From contig NZ_NBBJ01000006.1 in NCBI RefSeq assembly GCF_002197665.1, forward strand, positions 62,001 through 126,000: DNA of 64,000 bases. Direction: 5' to 3'. Of the stretch, positions 25,456 through 34,448 are shown piece after piece. The translations under genes were made by a program, and so were the position numbers. The notes under the pieces are model-generated. The model was not told where the DNA came from. It made no database searches and saw only the letters and a program-made list of their open reading frames with translations. The number at the start of each line of letters is the position of its first letter. The first letter of the stretch is position 1. Source of the stretch: Sphingomonas mucosissima (GTDB lineage Bacteria; Pseudomonadota; Alphaproteobacteria; Sphingomonadales; Sphingomonadaceae).

Positions 25456-25863
25456 CTACAGGCGCTCGCCCGGCAGCGTGCTGGCCTGTTTCATCCAGCG
25501 CTCGATCTGCGCCAGGTCCATCTCATCCGTTTCGCGGATGTCGAGATAGCGGACATTGTCCTGCTTGGACTTGCCAGGCGGAACGGGGTCGAGCGAGGCA
25601 CCCTGGAAGAAGGTGACCTTCACATATTTGTCGAAACAGTGAAATGCGGTGAACCAGCCCTGGCCTTCGACGCCGAAGAACGGCGTGTTCCACTTGACCG
25701 CCTTCGCCGTCCCCGGAACCGCGCGCTCGATCGCCGCTGCAAGCGCCACACCCACCCGCCGCTTCCACCCCGGCATGGCATCGATATAGGCCTGCACCGG
25801 CCCATCACCGTCGCCTTTGGGAATCTGCGGATTGCCGCCCGACAACAGCTTCACCTCGGCCAT
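25456..25863 (-). CDS. DUF1801 domain protein
   Basis: A 135-residue protein of the DUF1801 / YdhG-like fold (VKWNTPFFGVEGQGWFTAFHCFDKYVKVTFFQGASLDP). Proteins of this fold are small, cytosolic and mostly uncharacterised. I use the ATG at 25863 (MAEVKLLSGG); the frame is open to 25905 without a better start. Converges with the GH130 gene 10 bases away. Confidence 0.8.
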   Translation of the reverse strand: MAEVKLLSGGNPQIPKGDGDGPVQAYIDAMPGWKRRVGVALAAAIERAVPGTAKAVKWNTPFFGVEGQGWFTAFHCFDKYVKVTFFQGASLDPVPPGKSKQDNVRYLDIRETDEMDLAQIERWMKQASTLPGERL

Positions 25864-25979
25864 GGCATCACCTCCGGTCCGCGTTGTGATCGATGGCTGG
25901 CGCACCGTCCAGCGACATCGCCCCGCCTGAGCCCAGTGGCGGAGCCCAGCCGCTCTGTCCTACGCCGCCCGATCTGTGT

Positions 25980-25995
25980 CATGGGCGTGCCCATG
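25980..25995. promoter_or_regulatory. CATGGGC-N2-GCCCATG dyad
   Basis: Perfect 7+7 inverted repeat in the 281-base region 25864-26144 between the DUF1801 gene and the glycosyltransferase. The rest of that region shows no gene or clear promoter to my reading. Operator function is only a possibility. Confidence 0.2.
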
Positions 25996-26144
25996 ATCGA
26001 CCAGCGCCCAACACCCGTCAGTTCCGAAACTTCGCACCGCGAAAACGTTCTTTATAAGCGCGATCTTTGTGAACTTTCGCCACGCCGCGCGATCGCGCCA
26101 GTGTCTCAACTTTCTCAACATTCGCGAGCAAAGTCGTCGATCTG

Positions 26145-27281
26145 ATGCCCCAGCCCATCAACATCCTCCACCTCCATTCCACCTTCGATCTGGGCGGAAA
26201 GGAAGCGCGCGCCACGCGGCTGATGAACGCCTTCGGCGATCGCGCGCGGCACACGATCGTGTCGGGCATGCCCGGTCGTTATGGCGCGCGTGAGCGGATC
26301 GCCAAGGGCATCAAATACGAGATTGCGCAGGATCCCCCGCCGCTCCAGGGCCGCCCTTCGGTTGCCCGGTACGATGCCCTCGCGCGGTTCATGCGACGCT
26401 TCGATCTGGTGCTGACCTACAATTGGGGCGCGATCGACGGCGTCATGGCGCGCCGGGTGTTCGGCCGCGGCGTGCCGCCGGTCGTGCATCACGAAGATGG
26501 CTTCAACGAGGATGAGGCTGGCGGGCTCAAGCGCGAACGCAACCTCTATCGCCGGCTGGCGCTCAGCGCGGCGCATGGTCTTGCCGTGCCCTCCACCACG
26601 CTGGAGCGGATCGCGCTGGAAACATGGAAGCAGCCGCGGGCGAAGGTTCACCGTATCATCAACGGTATCGCCACGGGCCTGTATGCCGGCAAGCCGGAGC
26701 CCAAGGCGATCCCAGGCTTCGTGCGCAAGCCCAAGGAGACGGTGATCGGAACGGTTGCCGGATTGCGCGCCGTCAAGGATCTGCCGGCACTCGTTCGCGC
26801 AGCAGGCGGTTTGTCCGGTCGGTTCCGGTTGGTAATCGTCGGCGAAGGTCCGGAGCGCGCTGCGATCGAGCAAGCGGCACTGGCGATGGGGATCGACGAT
26901 CAGTTGGTCCTTCCAGGCTTCCTGGATCGGCCGTATCGTTTTCTCGGCCATTTCGACCTGCTCGCGCTTTCGTCGCGGTCAGAGCAGTTTCCCATTTCGG
27001 TGGTGGAGGCGATGGCCGCCGGGCTGCCGGTCGTCGCGCCGCCGGTTGGCGACGTTCCCACCATGGTGTCGGCCGAAAACGCACCGTTCATCACCGAATA
27101 TCACGGCGAGGTTCGCCTGCGCGACGCGATGCAGAAGCTGATCGCCGATCCGGAGCTCCGCCGCACTGTCGGTGAGGCCAACCGGCGCAAGGCTGAGGCG
27201 GAATATGACGAGCGGCGCATGATCTCGCGTTATGCTGCGCTGTACGAAGCGGCGATGGCGCGCCCGGGGGCGCTTTCCTGA
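26145..27281 (+). CDS. Glycosyltransferase family 4 (GT-B)
   Basis: A 378-residue cytosolic retaining glycosyltransferase. The C-terminal Rossmann domain has GTVAGLRAVKDLPALVRA, VIVGEGPERAAIE and the nucleotide-sugar motif EQFPISVVEAMAAGLPVVA with the two family glutamates. The N-terminal acceptor domain starts INILHLHSTFDLGGKEARA. Role in exopolysaccharide or lipid glycan assembly is likely, but no other polysaccharide genes are nearby to specify it. Confidence 0.9.
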   Translation: MPQPINILHLHSTFDLGGKEARATRLMNAFGDRARHTIVSGMPGRYGARERIAKGIKYEIAQDPPPLQGRPSVARYDALARFMRRFDLVLTYNWGAIDGVMARRVFGRGVPPVVHHEDGFNEDEAGGLKRERNLYRRLALSAAHGLAVPSTTLERIALETWKQPRAKVHRIINGIATGLYAGKPEPKAIPGFVRKPKETVIGTVAGLRAVKDLPALVRAAGGLSGRFRLVIVGEGPERAAIEQAALAMGIDDQLVLPGFLDRPYRFLGHFDLLALSSRSEQFPISVVEAMAAGLPVVAPPVGDVPTMVSAENAPFITEYHGEVRLRDAMQKLIADPELRRTVGEANRRKAEAEYDERRMISRYAALYEAAMARPGALS

Positions 27282-27358
27282 TCCACGTAATTTTCTCGCC
27301 CGACGCAACCTTTCTCGCTAGGGCGCCTTATCCGTGTCATTGGAGGTAAAACAAAGCC

Positions 27359-28774
27359 GTGGCATCTGCCGTGTTCAAGGGGCTGCAGCCCATCGTCTAC
27401 AACGGCCGCGAAGTCTGGCCGCTGGTGGAAGGCGGAAAAGGCGTTGCGGCAACGAACCATGCCTCGGCCGGCGCATGGGCCGCGGCTGGCGGTATCGGCA
27501 CAGTCAGCGCCGTTAATGCGGACAGCTACGACGCCGAGGGCAAGATCGTGCCGCAGGTGTATCATGCCCTGACCCGGCGCGAACGCCATGAAGAGCTGAT
27601 CGCCTATGCTATCGAAGGCGCCGTCCAGCAGGTCCAGCGTGCCTGGGAGATCGCCGGCGGCAAGGGCGCGATCAACATCAACGTTTTGTGGGAAATGGGC
27701 GGCGCGCAGCGCGTGCTCCAGGGCGTGCTCGAGCGCACGCGCGGGCTGGTCGCCGGCGTTACCTGCGGTGCGGGCATGCCGTACAAGCTGAGTGAGATCG
27801 CGGCCTCCTACAACGTCAATTATCTGCCGATCGTCTCCTCCGGTCGCGCCTTCCGCGCGCTTTGGAAGCGTGCCTATTCGAAGGTCGCCGATCTGCTCGG
27901 CGCGGTCGTGTATGAGGATCCGTGGCTGGCCGGCGGGCACAATGGCCTGTCTAACGCCGAGGATCCGCTGAAGCCCGAGGATCCGTATCCGCGCGTGAAA
28001 GCGCTGCGCGAGACGATGCGCGAGGGCGGTATCCCCGATACCACTCCGATCATCATGGCCGGCGGCGTCTGGTATCTGCGTGACTGGAACCACTGGATCG
28101 ACAATCCCGAGCTTGGCGCCATCGCCTTCCAATATGGCACGCGCCCGCTGCTCACGCAGGAAAGCCCGATTCCGCAGGAGTGGAAGGAGCGGTTGATGAC
28201 GATCGAGGAGGGCGACGTCCTCCTGCATCGCTTCTCACCGACGGGTTTCTATTCCTCCGCCGTGCGTAACCCGTTCCTGCGCAGTCTTGAGGCGCGTTCC
28301 GAGCGGCAGATCGCTTTTTCCACACAAGAGGCGGGCGATCACGTCTTCCAGTTGGACGTGGGCGTGAAGGGCAAAAACTTCTGGGTCACTCGCAACGATT
28401 TGCTTCGCGCGCGTGAATGGTTCGGCCACGGCTTCACCGACGCGCTGAAGACCCCGGACAACACCCTGGTGTTCGTCAGCCCGCAGGAGAAGGCCGAAAT
28501 CCGCAAGGACCAGGCCGATTGCATGGGCTGCCTCAGCCAGTGCCTGTTCTCGAGCTGGGCGGATACGGAGACCAATTCGACTGGCCGTCTGGCGGATCCG
28601 CGCAGCTTCTGCATTCAGAAGACGCTGCAGGATATCGCGCACGGCGGCGATACGGAGGCGAACCTGATGTTCGCCGGCCACGCCGCGTACAACTTCAAGC
28701 GCGATCCATTCTATTCAAACGGCTTCGTACCGACGGTGAAGCAGCTCGTTGACCGCATTCTGACCGGCGACTGA
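27359..28774 (+). CDS. Nitronate-monooxygenase-like flavoprotein with Cys cluster
   Basis: A 471-residue FMN TIM-barrel protein of the nitronate monooxygenase / 2-nitropropane dioxygenase type (NINVLWEMGGAQRV, VTCGAGMPYKL, PIIMAGGVW, GAIAFQYGTRPLL). Start is GTG 27359 with GGAGG about 12 bases upstream. Unusually long for the family. The C-terminal third contains Cys388-x2-Cys391-x3-Cys395-x22-Cys418, which looks like the [4Fe-4S] motif of Old-Yellow-Enzyme-type reductases (C-x2-C-x3-C-x11/12-C). A bound iron-sulfur cluster, and so a reductase rather than an oxygenase, is inference. Monocistronic. Confidence 0.82.
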   Translation: MASAVFKGLQPIVYNGREVWPLVEGGKGVAATNHASAGAWAAAGGIGTVSAVNADSYDAEGKIVPQVYHALTRRERHEELIAYAIEGAVQQVQRAWEIAGGKGAININVLWEMGGAQRVLQGVLERTRGLVAGVTCGAGMPYKLSEIAASYNVNYLPIVSSGRAFRALWKRAYSKVADLLGAVVYEDPWLAGGHNGLSNAEDPLKPEDPYPRVKALRETMREGGIPDTTPIIMAGGVWYLRDWNHWIDNPELGAIAFQYGTRPLLTQESPIPQEWKERLMTIEEGDVLLHRFSPTGFYSSAVRNPFLRSLEARSERQIAFSTQEAGDHVFQLDVGVKGKNFWVTRNDLLRAREWFGHGFTDALKTPDNTLVFVSPQEKAEIRKDQADCMGCLSQCLFSSWADTETNSTGRLADPRSFCIQKTLQDIAHGGDTEANLMFAGHAAYNFKRDPFYSNGFVPTVKQLVDRILTGD

Positions 28775-28782
28775 TCAGCGGC

Positions 28783-28823
28783 GGTGCCGCTCGCCACGCC
28801 TTTTCGGCTTGGCGGGCGGCACC
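28783..28823. terminator. Long 18-bp hairpin, probable bidirectional terminator
   Basis: A stem of 18 positions (one mismatch, one G-U) with a 5-base TTTTC loop starts 8 bases after the flavoprotein stop and ends 13 bases before the end of the converging glycine-zipper gene. There is no downstream T-run; position and strength support termination on both strands. Confidence 0.55.
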
Positions 28824-28836
28824 CGTCGCGGCTCGC

Positions 28837-29031
28837 TCAGTTGTCGACGATTGTGCCGACGACCGCGCCACCGGCTCCGCCGACCGCGGCGCCTTTCTCA
28901 ACGCTGCCGCCCGTCACCGCCGCCACGCCTGCACCCCCCGCACCGCCGATCGCCGCGCCGCGAAGCGTGGAACAGGCCGAGGTAGATACTGCAGTGACGC
29001 CAAGCATCAGCAGAAGAACTGCCTTCTTCAT
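28837..29031 (-). CDS. Small glycine-zipper lipoprotein
   Basis: A 64-residue lipoprotein: lipobox STSAC with Cys20, then two Gly/Ala-rich zipper stretches (GAAIGGAGGAGVAAVTGG and GAAVGGAGGAVVGTIV) of the YMGG / glycine-zipper 2TM type that insert in or lie on membranes. Start ATG 29031 is chosen for the signal sequence; the frame extends to 29103. Function unknown; such proteins are often stress-inducible. Confidence 0.8.
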   Translation of the reverse strand: MKKAVLLLMLGVTAVSTSACSTLRGAAIGGAGGAGVAAVTGGSVEKGAAVGGAGGAVVGTIVDN

Positions 29032-29119
29032 TTCGCAAACTCCAATCGGTTGAACGATCGGATAATCCGGCTTCACTGGGTACCGTTCCGACAGGAAACG
29101 CAACCTTACACTTCGGGCG

Positions 29120-30118
29120 TCAGATCCAGCCTTCGAGCACCTGATCCGGCGGGCGATGGCCGTCAGCCCACATGCGGATGTTCGTCATGACCCTTTCGCC
29201 GGTGGCGAGCCGCCCCTCGAACGTCGCCGATCCCATGTGCGGCGTCATGACGACGTTCGGCAGGGCGAGCAGCCGTGGATCGATCATCGGCTCGTGCGTC
29301 CACACGTCGAGCCCAGCGCCGGCGAGGCTCCCCGCCTCCAGCGCCTCGATCATCGCGTCCTCGTCGACGATACCGCCACGGCTGGCGTTGATCAGGTACA
29401 CGTGCGGGCGCAACAACCCGATCCGCTCCGCGCTGATCAAATTCTCGCTGTCCGCATTGCGCGGCGTATGGATGGTCAGGATGTCAACGTTGGCCAGCAT
29501 CTCATCCAGATTGGGATGCCACTGCGCTTGTAGCTCGGCCTCGACCACCTTCGGCAGGCGATGGCGATTGTGATAATGAATCGACAGGCCGAAAGCGCGC
29601 GCCCGGCGCGCCACCGCTTGGCCGATTCGCCCCATGCCGACGATGCCGAGAGCCTTGCCGCCGATGCGATGCCCCAGCATTCCGCCGGGGCTCCACCCCT
29701 TCCATTCTCCCGATCGGACGAGCTTCTCACCCTCCGCGAGCCTGCGCGGAACAGAAACGATCAGCGCCATGGTCATGTCGGCGGTGTCTTCGGTGAGCAC
29801 CCCCGGCGTGTTGGTGACAATGATCCCGCGGGCTCTCGCGGCCTTCAAATCGATATGGTTTACGCCAGCGCCGAAATTGGCGATCAGCTTAAGTCGATCG
29901 CCTGCGGCCGCGATAAGTTCGGCGTCGATCGCGTCGACCACGGTTGGAACCAGCACGTCGCAGTACGCCATCGCTTCGGCAAGCTGCTCCCGCGACATGG
30001 CCAGGTCCGCGCGGTTGTTTACCGTATCGAACAGCGCCTCCAACCGATCCATGGTGGCGTTCGGCAGTTCGCGGGTCACAATAACCCGGGGATTGGGACA
30101 TTTGCGGGCGTCGACCAT
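29120..30118 (-). CDS. D-isomer 2-hydroxyacid dehydrogenase (glyoxylate reductase-like)
   Basis: A 332-residue NAD(P)-dependent dehydrogenase. The cofactor domain has GIVGMGRIGQAVARRARAFG, and the catalytic set is visible as the Arg in NASRGGIVDEDA, the Glu in DVWTHEP and the His in TPHMGSAT. TPGVLTEDTADMTMALI and EWKGWSPGGMLGHRI are typical of glyoxylate/hydroxypyruvate reductases. NADPH preference is suggested by the HNRHR basic segment after the second strand. I chose ATG 30118; the frame opens at 30169. Divergent from the SH3 protein. Confidence 0.9.
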   Translation of the reverse strand: MVDARKCPNPRVIVTRELPNATMDRLEALFDTVNNRADLAMSREQLAEAMAYCDVLVPTVVDAIDAELIAAAGDRLKLIANFGAGVNHIDLKAARARGIIVTNTPGVLTEDTADMTMALIVSVPRRLAEGEKLVRSGEWKGWSPGGMLGHRIGGKALGIVGMGRIGQAVARRARAFGLSIHYHNRHRLPKVVEAELQAQWHPNLDEMLANVDILTIHTPRNADSENLISAERIGLLRPHVYLINASRGGIVDEDAMIEALEAGSLAGAGLDVWTHEPMIDPRLLALPNVVMTPHMGSATFEGRLATGERVMTNIRMWADGHRPPDQVLEGWI

Positions 30119-30209
30119 GGCCGCGATGTGGCGAAGCTGCGCATCAGCGTCAACGACCGGTTGAAGCAAGGCCTTCCACGCGGCTAGAGGGAGGTGTGGC
30201 AGACGGGGG

Positions 30210-30713
30210 ATGATGATGCGGCAGTGGACGGCGGGGGTGACGACAATTGCCGTTCTTGTCGCGTTGATGACGGGTGATGTCGCTGCGCAAACCGGTAAAG
30301 AGAGGCCGAAACCTCCCTATTTCGCATCGATCAGCGCCGGAAAGGCGCGGATGCGCTCCGGGCCCGGCCGGTCGTATCCGGCAACATGGCTTTACGTACG
30401 CCCGGACCTTCCGGTTCGCGTGGTTGATGTCTTCAAGGAATGGCGCAAGGTGGAGGACCCGGCCGGAGAGCAGGGTTGGTTTCTTGGCACTCTGATCAGC
30501 AGCACGCGGACGGGGATCGTCCAAGGCGGTGTGACTGAGCTTCGCGAGCGGCCTTCTTTCGGTGCGCGGGTGCTCTGGCGTGCGGAGCCGGGCGTGGTCG
30601 GCCGCATCAGCCAGTGCGCGCGCGGCTGGTGCCGCTTCGATATTCGGGGGCAAGCAGGCTACGTTGAGGCAAGTCGGCTGTGGGGCGTTTCGCCAGAGGA
30701 GTCGTTGCCGTGA
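30210..30713 (+). CDS. Secreted SH3-domain protein
   Basis: A 167-residue exported protein with a signal peptide (cleavage near DVAAQ) and two bacterial SH3-like repeats: residues about 38-95 (ISAGKARMRSGPG ... VEDPAGEQGWFLGTLI) and about 103-160 (ELRERPSFGARVLWRAEPGV). Such domains bind peptidoglycan or proteins in the periplasm. Start could be Met1 or Met3. Its stop overlaps the nadC GTG (GTGA), so expression is coupled, although no functional link is evident. Confidence 0.82.
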   Translation: MMMRQWTAGVTTIAVLVALMTGDVAAQTGKERPKPPYFASISAGKARMRSGPGRSYPATWLYVRPDLPVRVVDVFKEWRKVEDPAGEQGWFLGTLISSTRTGIVQGGVTELRERPSFGARVLWRAEPGVVGRISQCARGWCRFDIRGQAGYVEASRLWGVSPEESLP

Positions 30714-31546
30714 TCCAGGATTTTGATATCCAGGCCTTTGTGTCGGCAACGCTGCGCGAGGATCTGGGCTCGGGCGTAGACGTCACCTCCGAGGCGGTGA
30801 TCCCGGCGGAAGCTCGTTTCAACGCTGTGATGGTGACGCGTGACCCGATCACCGTGGCCGGGCTGGAGATCGCCGCGGCATTTTTTCGCCATCTGGACTC
30901 TGCAGCCACCGTGGAGCTGCTCGTGAAGGAGGGTGCTCGCGTTGCGCCGCGTACAGCGCTGATGCGGATCGCGGGTCAGGCTCGCGCGCTGCTGACAGCC
31001 GAGCGTTCCGCCTTGAACACCGTTCAGCACCTGTCCGGCATCGCCACGATGACGAGCCTTTACGTCGATCGCATCGCCGGTACTGGCGCGGTTCTGCTCG
31101 ATACGCGCAAGACGCTTCCAGGCCTTCGTTTGCTGGAAAAATATGCCACGCGCACGGGCGGTGCGCAAAACCATCGCATGGGTCTGTGGGACGCGGCGAT
31201 GATCAAGGATAATCATGTCGCGATCGCGGGCGATGTGGCGGAAGCGGTACGTCGGGCCCGCGCGGCCGGCATCGCCGAGATCATCGTCGAGGTGGATCGA
31301 ACGGACCAGATCGAACCTGCGCTGCTCGCGGGCGCGACGCGTCTTCTGCTGGATAATATGCCGCCGGCTATGCTCCGCGAGGCGCTCGCCTTGATTGAGG
31401 ACCGTGTCCCGACGGAGGCATCGGGAGGTGTCTCGCTCGATACGATCCGCGACATTGCGGAAACCGGCGTGAACTTCATCAGTGTCGGCCGCCTTACCCA
31501 ATCCGCGCCGGCCGCGGACATCGGCCTTGATTTCGCGCTCGCATGA
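30710..31546 (+). CDS. nadC: Nicotinate-nucleotide pyrophosphorylase (carboxylating)
   Basis: A 278-residue quinolinate phosphoribosyltransferase of de novo NAD synthesis. Motifs: LNTVQHLSGIAT, DTRKTLPGLRLLEKYA, GGAQNHRMGLWDAAMIKDNH and the C-terminal SVGRLTQSAPAADIGLDF. Start GTG 30710 overlaps the preceding stop and has AGAGGA nine bases upstream; an in-frame ATG at 30680 lies within the SH3 gene and is less likely. nadA/nadB are not in the window. Confidence 0.95.
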   Translation: MIQDFDIQAFVSATLREDLGSGVDVTSEAVIPAEARFNAVMVTRDPITVAGLEIAAAFFRHLDSAATVELLVKEGARVAPRTALMRIAGQARALLTAERSALNTVQHLSGIATMTSLYVDRIAGTGAVLLDTRKTLPGLRLLEKYATRTGGAQNHRMGLWDAAMIKDNHVAIAGDVAEAVRRARAAGIAEIIVEVDRTDQIEPALLAGATRLLLDNMPPAMLREALALIEDRVPTEASGGVSLDTIRDIAETGVNFISVGRLTQSAPAADIGLDFALA

Positions 31547-31647
31547 ACGCTGATCGTCAGTCTCCAGAGCGGGCGACTAATGTTGAAACAAGGCGGACGA
31601 AAGCGCGCAACTGCGCTTTGGCCGGTTAAAAGCACGGAGTGATGTTG

Positions 31648-32358
31648 ATGATACGATGGTTCGGGCTGGCACTCGCGGTCGTTCCGGGCGTCGCGACGGC
31701 GCAGGCGTATCAATGCGCTGTGCCAGACGCCAGCATGCTTCAGGTCCGGCCTGACTTGCCAAGTGAGCGTGAACCGCAACGGCTGCTCCCGATTGGGCAC
31801 TATACGCTCGCGATCAGCTGGTCGCCGCAATATTGCCGCCAACCAGATCGGGCGGCGCGATCACGCTTTCAGTGCGGCGGCAGAAACCGTTTCGGATTCG
31901 TTCTGCACGGGCTTTGGCCGGACGGTATCGGAAAGGAGTGGCCACAATATTGTAAGTCCACGTCGCTTCTTCCGGAGCGTACGGTTCGGGCGAACATATG
32001 CTCTACGCCTTCGGCGCAGTTGCTTCAGCACGAGTGGGCGAAGCACGGCACCTGCATGGCAGGCGAGACGCCGGACAGCTACTTTGCCAAAGCGACAGGC
32101 CTTTATGGCAGGCTTCGCTATCCAGATATGGTTTCGCTCTCGCGCCGGCCTCTCTCAGCGGGCAAGTTCGCGGCCGCTTTTGCTCGCGTGAACCCCGGCA
32201 TGCGCGCCGACATGATGAAGATCACCACGGATCGCCAAGGTTGGTTGGACGAGGTTTGGATCTGTATGAACAAGCGTCTTCAATACGCCCGTTGTCCGGC
32301 CCATCAGGGTGGCGTTAAAGCGAACGCACGCGTCCGGATCTGGCGCGGCCCGCGTTGA
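31648..32358 (+). CDS. Periplasmic ribonuclease T2
   Basis: A 236-residue secreted endoribonuclease of the T2 family. Signal peptide ends near ATAQA; the two catalytic segments are FVLHGLWPD and HEWAKHGTC, each with its histidine. Several cysteines suit disulfides. The family cleaves RNA via 2',3'-cyclic phosphate and serves nutrient scavenging. ATG 31648 is best spaced from ACGGAG; GTG 31639 and ATG 31642 are alternatives. Confidence 0.92.
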   Translation: MIRWFGLALAVVPGVATAQAYQCAVPDASMLQVRPDLPSEREPQRLLPIGHYTLAISWSPQYCRQPDRAARSRFQCGGRNRFGFVLHGLWPDGIGKEWPQYCKSTSLLPERTVRANICSTPSAQLLQHEWAKHGTCMAGETPDSYFAKATGLYGRLRYPDMVSLSRRPLSAGKFAAAFARVNPGMRADMMKITTDRQGWLDEVWICMNKRLQYARCPAHQGGVKANARVRIWRGPR

Positions 32359-32415
32359 TGCATGTGACGGAGCGGTAATGGCGCCAGGCTTTCACACCGG
32401 CCTGGTTCCACTCCA

Positions 32416-33594
32416 TCATCTCTTGCGCGTCAATTCGCGCATTGCATCGTCCAATCCCGTTAAGGTGAGCGGGTACATTCGGTCGTTCATTAACTCACGA
32501 ATGACTTTCACCGACTGCGAATAGCCCCATTGTGCCTGGGCAACCGGGTTGAGCCACACCGCCGCCGGATAGGTCGTGGTCAAACGGTGCATCCAAACCG
32601 CGCCGGACTCCTCGTTGAAATGCTCAACCGAGCCGCCAGGATGCGTGATCTCATAAGGGCTCATCGACGCATCGCCGACAAATACCAGCTTATAGTCGTG
32701 CGGAAACTTGTGAAGCACCTCCCAGGTGGGGGTGCGCTCGGCAAAGCGGCGCTTGTTGTCTTTCCAGACGCCTTCGTAGGGGCAGTTGTGAAAGTAGAAG
32801 AACTCCAGGTTCTTGAACTCGCTCGTCGCTGCTGAGAAAAGCTCCTCGCAGAGTTTGACGAACGGATCCATGGAACCGCCCACGTCAAGGAACAGCAGCA
32901 GCTTGACCGCATTGCGACGTTCCGGCCGCATGTGGACGTCCAGCCAGCCCTGCCGCGCCGTGCCGTCGATAGTGGCGTCGATGTCCAACTCGTCCGCGGC
33001 GCCTTCGCGGGCGAACTTCCGAAGCCGCCGCAGCGCGATCTTGATATTGCGGGTGCCAAGCTCCCGCGTGCTGTCGAGGTTCTTGAACTCGCGCTGATCC
33101 CACACCTTCAACGCGCGCTTCTGCTTGGATTCGCCGCCGATCCGGACGCCTTCAGGGTTATAGCCGGCATTGCCAAAGGGTGACGTGCCGCCTGTGCCGA
33201 TCCACTTGTTGCCGCCCTGATGCCGCTTTTGCTGTTCTTCGAGGCGCTTCTTAAGCGTCTCCATGATCTCATCCCAGGAGCCGAGGGATTTGATTGCTTC
33301 CATTTCCTCTGGCGTAAGGAACTTGTCAGCTACCGCCTTCAGCCAATCTTCAGGAATTTCCGCCCCTTCTTGGGCGAAGCTGGTTTCGATACCCTTGAAT
33401 ACCTTGGCGAACACCTGGTCAAACTTATCGAGCAAGCCCTCATCTTTGACGTACACCGATCGCGAGAGATAATAAAAATCCTCGGGCGTACGATCGATGA
33501 CGTCCTTCTGAAGCGCTTCAAGGAGGAGCAGATGCTCCTTCATGCTTGCGGGAATGCCTGCGACGCGCAGCTCATCAAGGAAGTTGAGGAACAT
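32416..33594 (-). CDS. CoxE-like von Willebrand factor A protein
   Basis: A 392-residue cytosolic protein of the CoxE-like VWA family. The metal-site loop is LLFLDVGGSMDPF, with Gly in place of the first MIDAS Ser. The N-terminal half is helical (FLNFLDELRVAGIPASMKEH) with a linker GNKWIGTGGTSPFGNAGYNP. Family members usually work with a MoxR AAA+ ATPase as metal-insertion or maturation chaperones; no MoxR gene is next to it here. Converges with RNase T2 and is divergent from otsB. Confidence 0.87.
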   Translation of the reverse strand: MFLNFLDELRVAGIPASMKEHLLLLEALQKDVIDRTPEDFYYLSRSVYVKDEGLLDKFDQVFAKVFKGIETSFAQEGAEIPEDWLKAVADKFLTPEEMEAIKSLGSWDEIMETLKKRLEEQQKRHQGGNKWIGTGGTSPFGNAGYNPEGVRIGGESKQKRALKVWDQREFKNLDSTRELGTRNIKIALRRLRKFAREGAADELDIDATIDGTARQGWLDVHMRPERRNAVKLLLFLDVGGSMDPFVKLCEELFSAATSEFKNLEFFYFHNCPYEGVWKDNKRRFAERTPTWEVLHKFPHDYKLVFVGDASMSPYEITHPGGSVEHFNEESGAVWMHRLTTTYPAAVWLNPVAQAQWGYSQSVKVIRELMNDRMYPLTLTGLDDAMRELTRKR

Positions 33595-33704
33595 CGATCA
33601 TCCGCCCCATCATCTGTGTTTCGCACGCTGATGGCAGACTTGGCGGCGTGGCGCCAGCGCGCGAGACGCTGACTGGCGGAGGATCCGGCGCTAGAGCCGG
33701 GCAT

Positions 33705-34448
33705 ATGGTCACGTCACTCACGCTCCCTCCGCCGCCGCCCCTGGCCGCGGCCGGTCACTGTCTCCTGCTAGATTTCGATGGAACGCTGGTCGACCTTGTG
33801 GACCGGCCCGATGCCGTGGAGGTGGACCATGCACTCCTCGCACTGTTGGAGCACCTGCTTGGAACCTTTGATGGCCGTCTTGCCTTAGTGAGTGGACGGT
33901 CGGTGGCTCAGATTGAGGGGTTTCTTGGAAAATCAGCGACGGGGATCGCGGTTGTGGGGAGCCACGGGGCTGAGCTGCAGCTATCCGGTGAGCGGATCAC
34001 GCCCGCTCGCCCGGCCGCTCTCGACGAGGCGGAGCAGGCGTTTGCCGCCGCATTCGGAGGTGAGCAGGGGGTGGTGATCGAGGTGAAGTCCCTGGGCGTT
34101 GCCGTTCATTACCGTATGGCGCCGGATCACGCCGCCGCAGCGCGCCGCCTAGCGGAACGATATGCGGGAACGGACGGTCTAGTCCTTCAATCCGGCAAGA
34201 TGATGGTCGAGCTTCGGGCCGGGGGTCATGACAAGGGAAGTGGCATATCCGCCCTGCTCGCGCAGCCGCCGTTCGCGGGTAGCATCCCGGTCTTCGTTGG
34301 CGACGACGTGACGGATGAAGCCGGCTTCGCGGCGGTCGCAGGTTTGAACGGCGTCGGAGTCCTCGTCGGGCCGATTAGAGAAACCGCAGCCTCTTACCGG
34401 TTGGATGACGTGGCTGCGGTAAGGACATGGTTAAGGGCAGTGGCATGA
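33705..34448 (+). CDS. otsB: Trehalose-6-phosphate phosphatase
   Basis: A 247-residue HAD-superfamily phosphatase releasing trehalose from trehalose-6-phosphate. Seen: DFDGTLVDLV with nucleophile and acid Asp, ALVSGRS, the cap domain, and FVGDDVTDEAGF with metal-binding aspartates. I take ATG 33705; a GTG at 33648 is possible. The stop overlaps the GH15 start (ATGA). First gene of the otsB-GH15-otsA operon. Confidence 0.93.
   Translation: MVTSLTLPPPPPLAAAGHCLLLDFDGTLVDLVDRPDAVEVDHALLALLEHLLGTFDGRLALVSGRSVAQIEGFLGKSATGIAVVGSHGAELQLSGERITPARPAALDEAEQAFAAAFGGEQGVVIEVKSLGVAVHYRMAPDHAAAARRLAERYAGTDGLVLQSGKMMVELRAGGHDKGSGISALLAQPPFAGSIPVFVGDDVTDEAGFAAVAGLNGVGVLVGPIRETAASYRLDDVAAVRTWLRAVA

Noticed and set aside
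33588..33592. GGAAC upstream of otsB, a known type of EcfG target
   Set aside because: The next GTT is 25 bases away, so it does not make an EcfG promoter.
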